From Endozoicomonas sp965196975 (GTDB taxonomy: Bacteria; Pseudomonadota; Gammaproteobacteria; Pseudomonadales; Endozoicomonadaceae), in NCBI RefSeq assembly GCF_965196975.1, contig NZ_OZ239981.1, forward strand, positions 1,550,001-1,614,000: DNA of 64,000 nucleotides. Direction: 5' to 3'. Of the stretch, positions 63,363 through 64,000 are shown piece by piece. Position 1 is the first letter of the stretch; every line of letters begins with the position of its first letter. The position numbers and the translations under genes are program-made. The notes beneath the pieces are model-generated. The model made no database searches, was not told where the DNA came from, and saw nothing but the letters and a program-made list of their open reading frames with translations.

Positions 63363-63433
63363 TGGCTCTCTGAGTAACTGCGTGAGTCTTAAGTTATTGA
63401 ACCATTTTCAGGGAATATAAAAGAGAGAATATC

Positions 63434-64000
63434 ATGAGCCTGAATCCAAGAGATGCGGTAATTGTTGATTATGGACGTACCCCAATGGGGCGCTCCAAGG
63501 GTGGAATGTACCGTAATGTGCGTGCTGACACCCTGTCCGCCGAGTTGATCACCGGTGTACTGAATCGAAATCCTGAAGTGAACCCGGCTGAGGTGGAAGA
63601 TGTCATCTGGGGTTGTGTAAATCAGACCCTAGAACAGGGTTGGAACATTGCCCGAATGGCGTCGCTGATGACACCGATTCCTCATACCTCCAGTGCCCAG
63701 ACGGTCAGCCGTCTGTGTGGATCCTCCATGAGTGCCTTGCAGACAGCCGTTCAGGCCATACAGACCAATAATGGTGATGTCTTTGTCATCGGTGGTGTAG
63801 AGCACATGGGACATGTGGGCATGATGCACGGTGTTGATCCGAACCCAAGGCTGTCCAAGTACGGAGCCAAGGCGGCCGGTATGATGGGGCTGACCGCAGA
63901 AATGCTGGGTACCATGCACGGTATCAGTCGTCAGGCTCAGGATGAGTTTGGAGCCCGTTCCCATCAGCGCGCCTGGGCGGCAACCGAAGCGGGTCATTTT
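63434..64000 (+). CDS. fadA: 3-ketoacyl-CoA thiolase FadA, N-terminal part
   Basis: The first 189 codons of the thiolase subunit of the fatty acid oxidation complex; the frame is still open at the window edge. MSLNPRDAVIVDYGRTPMGRSKGG is the FadA N-terminus, C95 in SRLCGSSMSALQ is the acyl-accepting nucleophile, and GGVEHMGHVGMMHGVDPNP is FadA-specific. It starts 71 nt after fadB, with AAGAGAGAAT upstream, in the standard fadBA operon. Confidence 0.95.
   Translation, partial: MSLNPRDAVIVDYGRTPMGRSKGGMYRNVRADTLSAELITGVLNRNPEVNPAEVEDVIWGCVNQTLEQGWNIARMASLMTPIPHTSSAQTVSRLCGSSMSALQTAVQAIQTNNGDVFVIGGVEHMGHVGMMHGVDPNPRLSKYGAKAAGMMGLTAEMLGTMHGISRQAQDEFGARSHQRAWAATEAGHF

Noticed and set aside
1..64000. 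tRNA or rRNA genes, CRISPR arrays, prophage
   Set aside because: No T-loop/CCA pattern, regularly spaced repeats, or phage structural genes were seen on reading.

Overview
The window reads as chromosome of a marine gammaproteobacterium. The protein set and gene order (rlmD-relA-mazG, ppiB-lpxH opposite glnS, cydDC, fabAB, sdaC-sdaA, fadBA) fit Oceanospirillales. A host-associated genus such as Endozoicomonas is my best guess, from overall protein resemblance, a FabV-type enoyl reductase and a secreted pepsin-like protease. This placement is inference; no rRNA gene is present to test it. I saw no rRNA, tRNA, CRISPR array, prophage or plasmid functions.

Layout. 1-4.4 kb: the end of rlmD, then relA, mazG and a frameshifted yaiI. 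4.47-6.07 kb: a complete IS66-type insertion sequence with perfect 17-bp ends and an 8-bp target duplication. 6.2-10.1 kb: a secreted hydrolase, a periplasmic PilJ-type sensor-domain protein, rluF and a trmJ-acetyltransferase pair. 10.6-14.9 kb: cydDC and an unknown membrane-anchored protein. 15.3-20.4 kb: lpxH/ppiB divergent from glnS, a SnoaL-like protein and cysS. 20.5-25.9 kb: an exported-looking methyltransferase, fabV, a YHYH protein, speG and an exported Ntn-hydrolase. 26.2-30.7 kb: thiolase, acyl-CoA dehydrogenase, enoyl-CoA hydratase and 3-hydroxyisobutyrate dehydrogenase, probably branched-chain acyl-CoA (valine) catabolism. 31-38.5 kb: nupC, an XRE regulator, HU, a UspE-like protein, ompW behind an FNR-type promoter, a pepsin-like aspartic protease, yqhA and miaE. 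38.6-46.8 kb: an RND efflux pump pair, unknown membrane proteins and a YafJ-type amidotransferase. 47-54.2 kb: htpG, sdaC-sdaA and fabA-fabB. 54.8-64 kb: gpsA, small genes, an MFS transporter, uup, uspA and fadB-fadA; fadA runs off the end.

The most unusual signal is a family of three dispersed non-coding elements at 411-674, 10180-10445 and 29431-29693. They are 263-266 bp long, begin and end with TA inside long inverted repeats, and share one nested-hairpin plan. Corresponding helices differ in sequence between copies but stay paired, while short internal-loop sequences (TTGA, CCTGC, CAAGGCG, GCAACG) are kept. That is a covariation pattern, expected of a structured RNA or of a hairpin DNA substrate, and it looks like a mobile non-autonomous family. 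The copies sit in front of relA, between trmJ and cydD, and inside the branched-chain acyl-CoA gene cluster.

Other points of interest are candidate regulatory sites (an FNR box centred at -41.5 of a predicted ompW start, a PsrA-like box before fadB, a CRP-like box before sdaC, and palindromes before gpsA and fabV), a hairpin that hides a start site after cydC, and the bacterial pepsin homologue.
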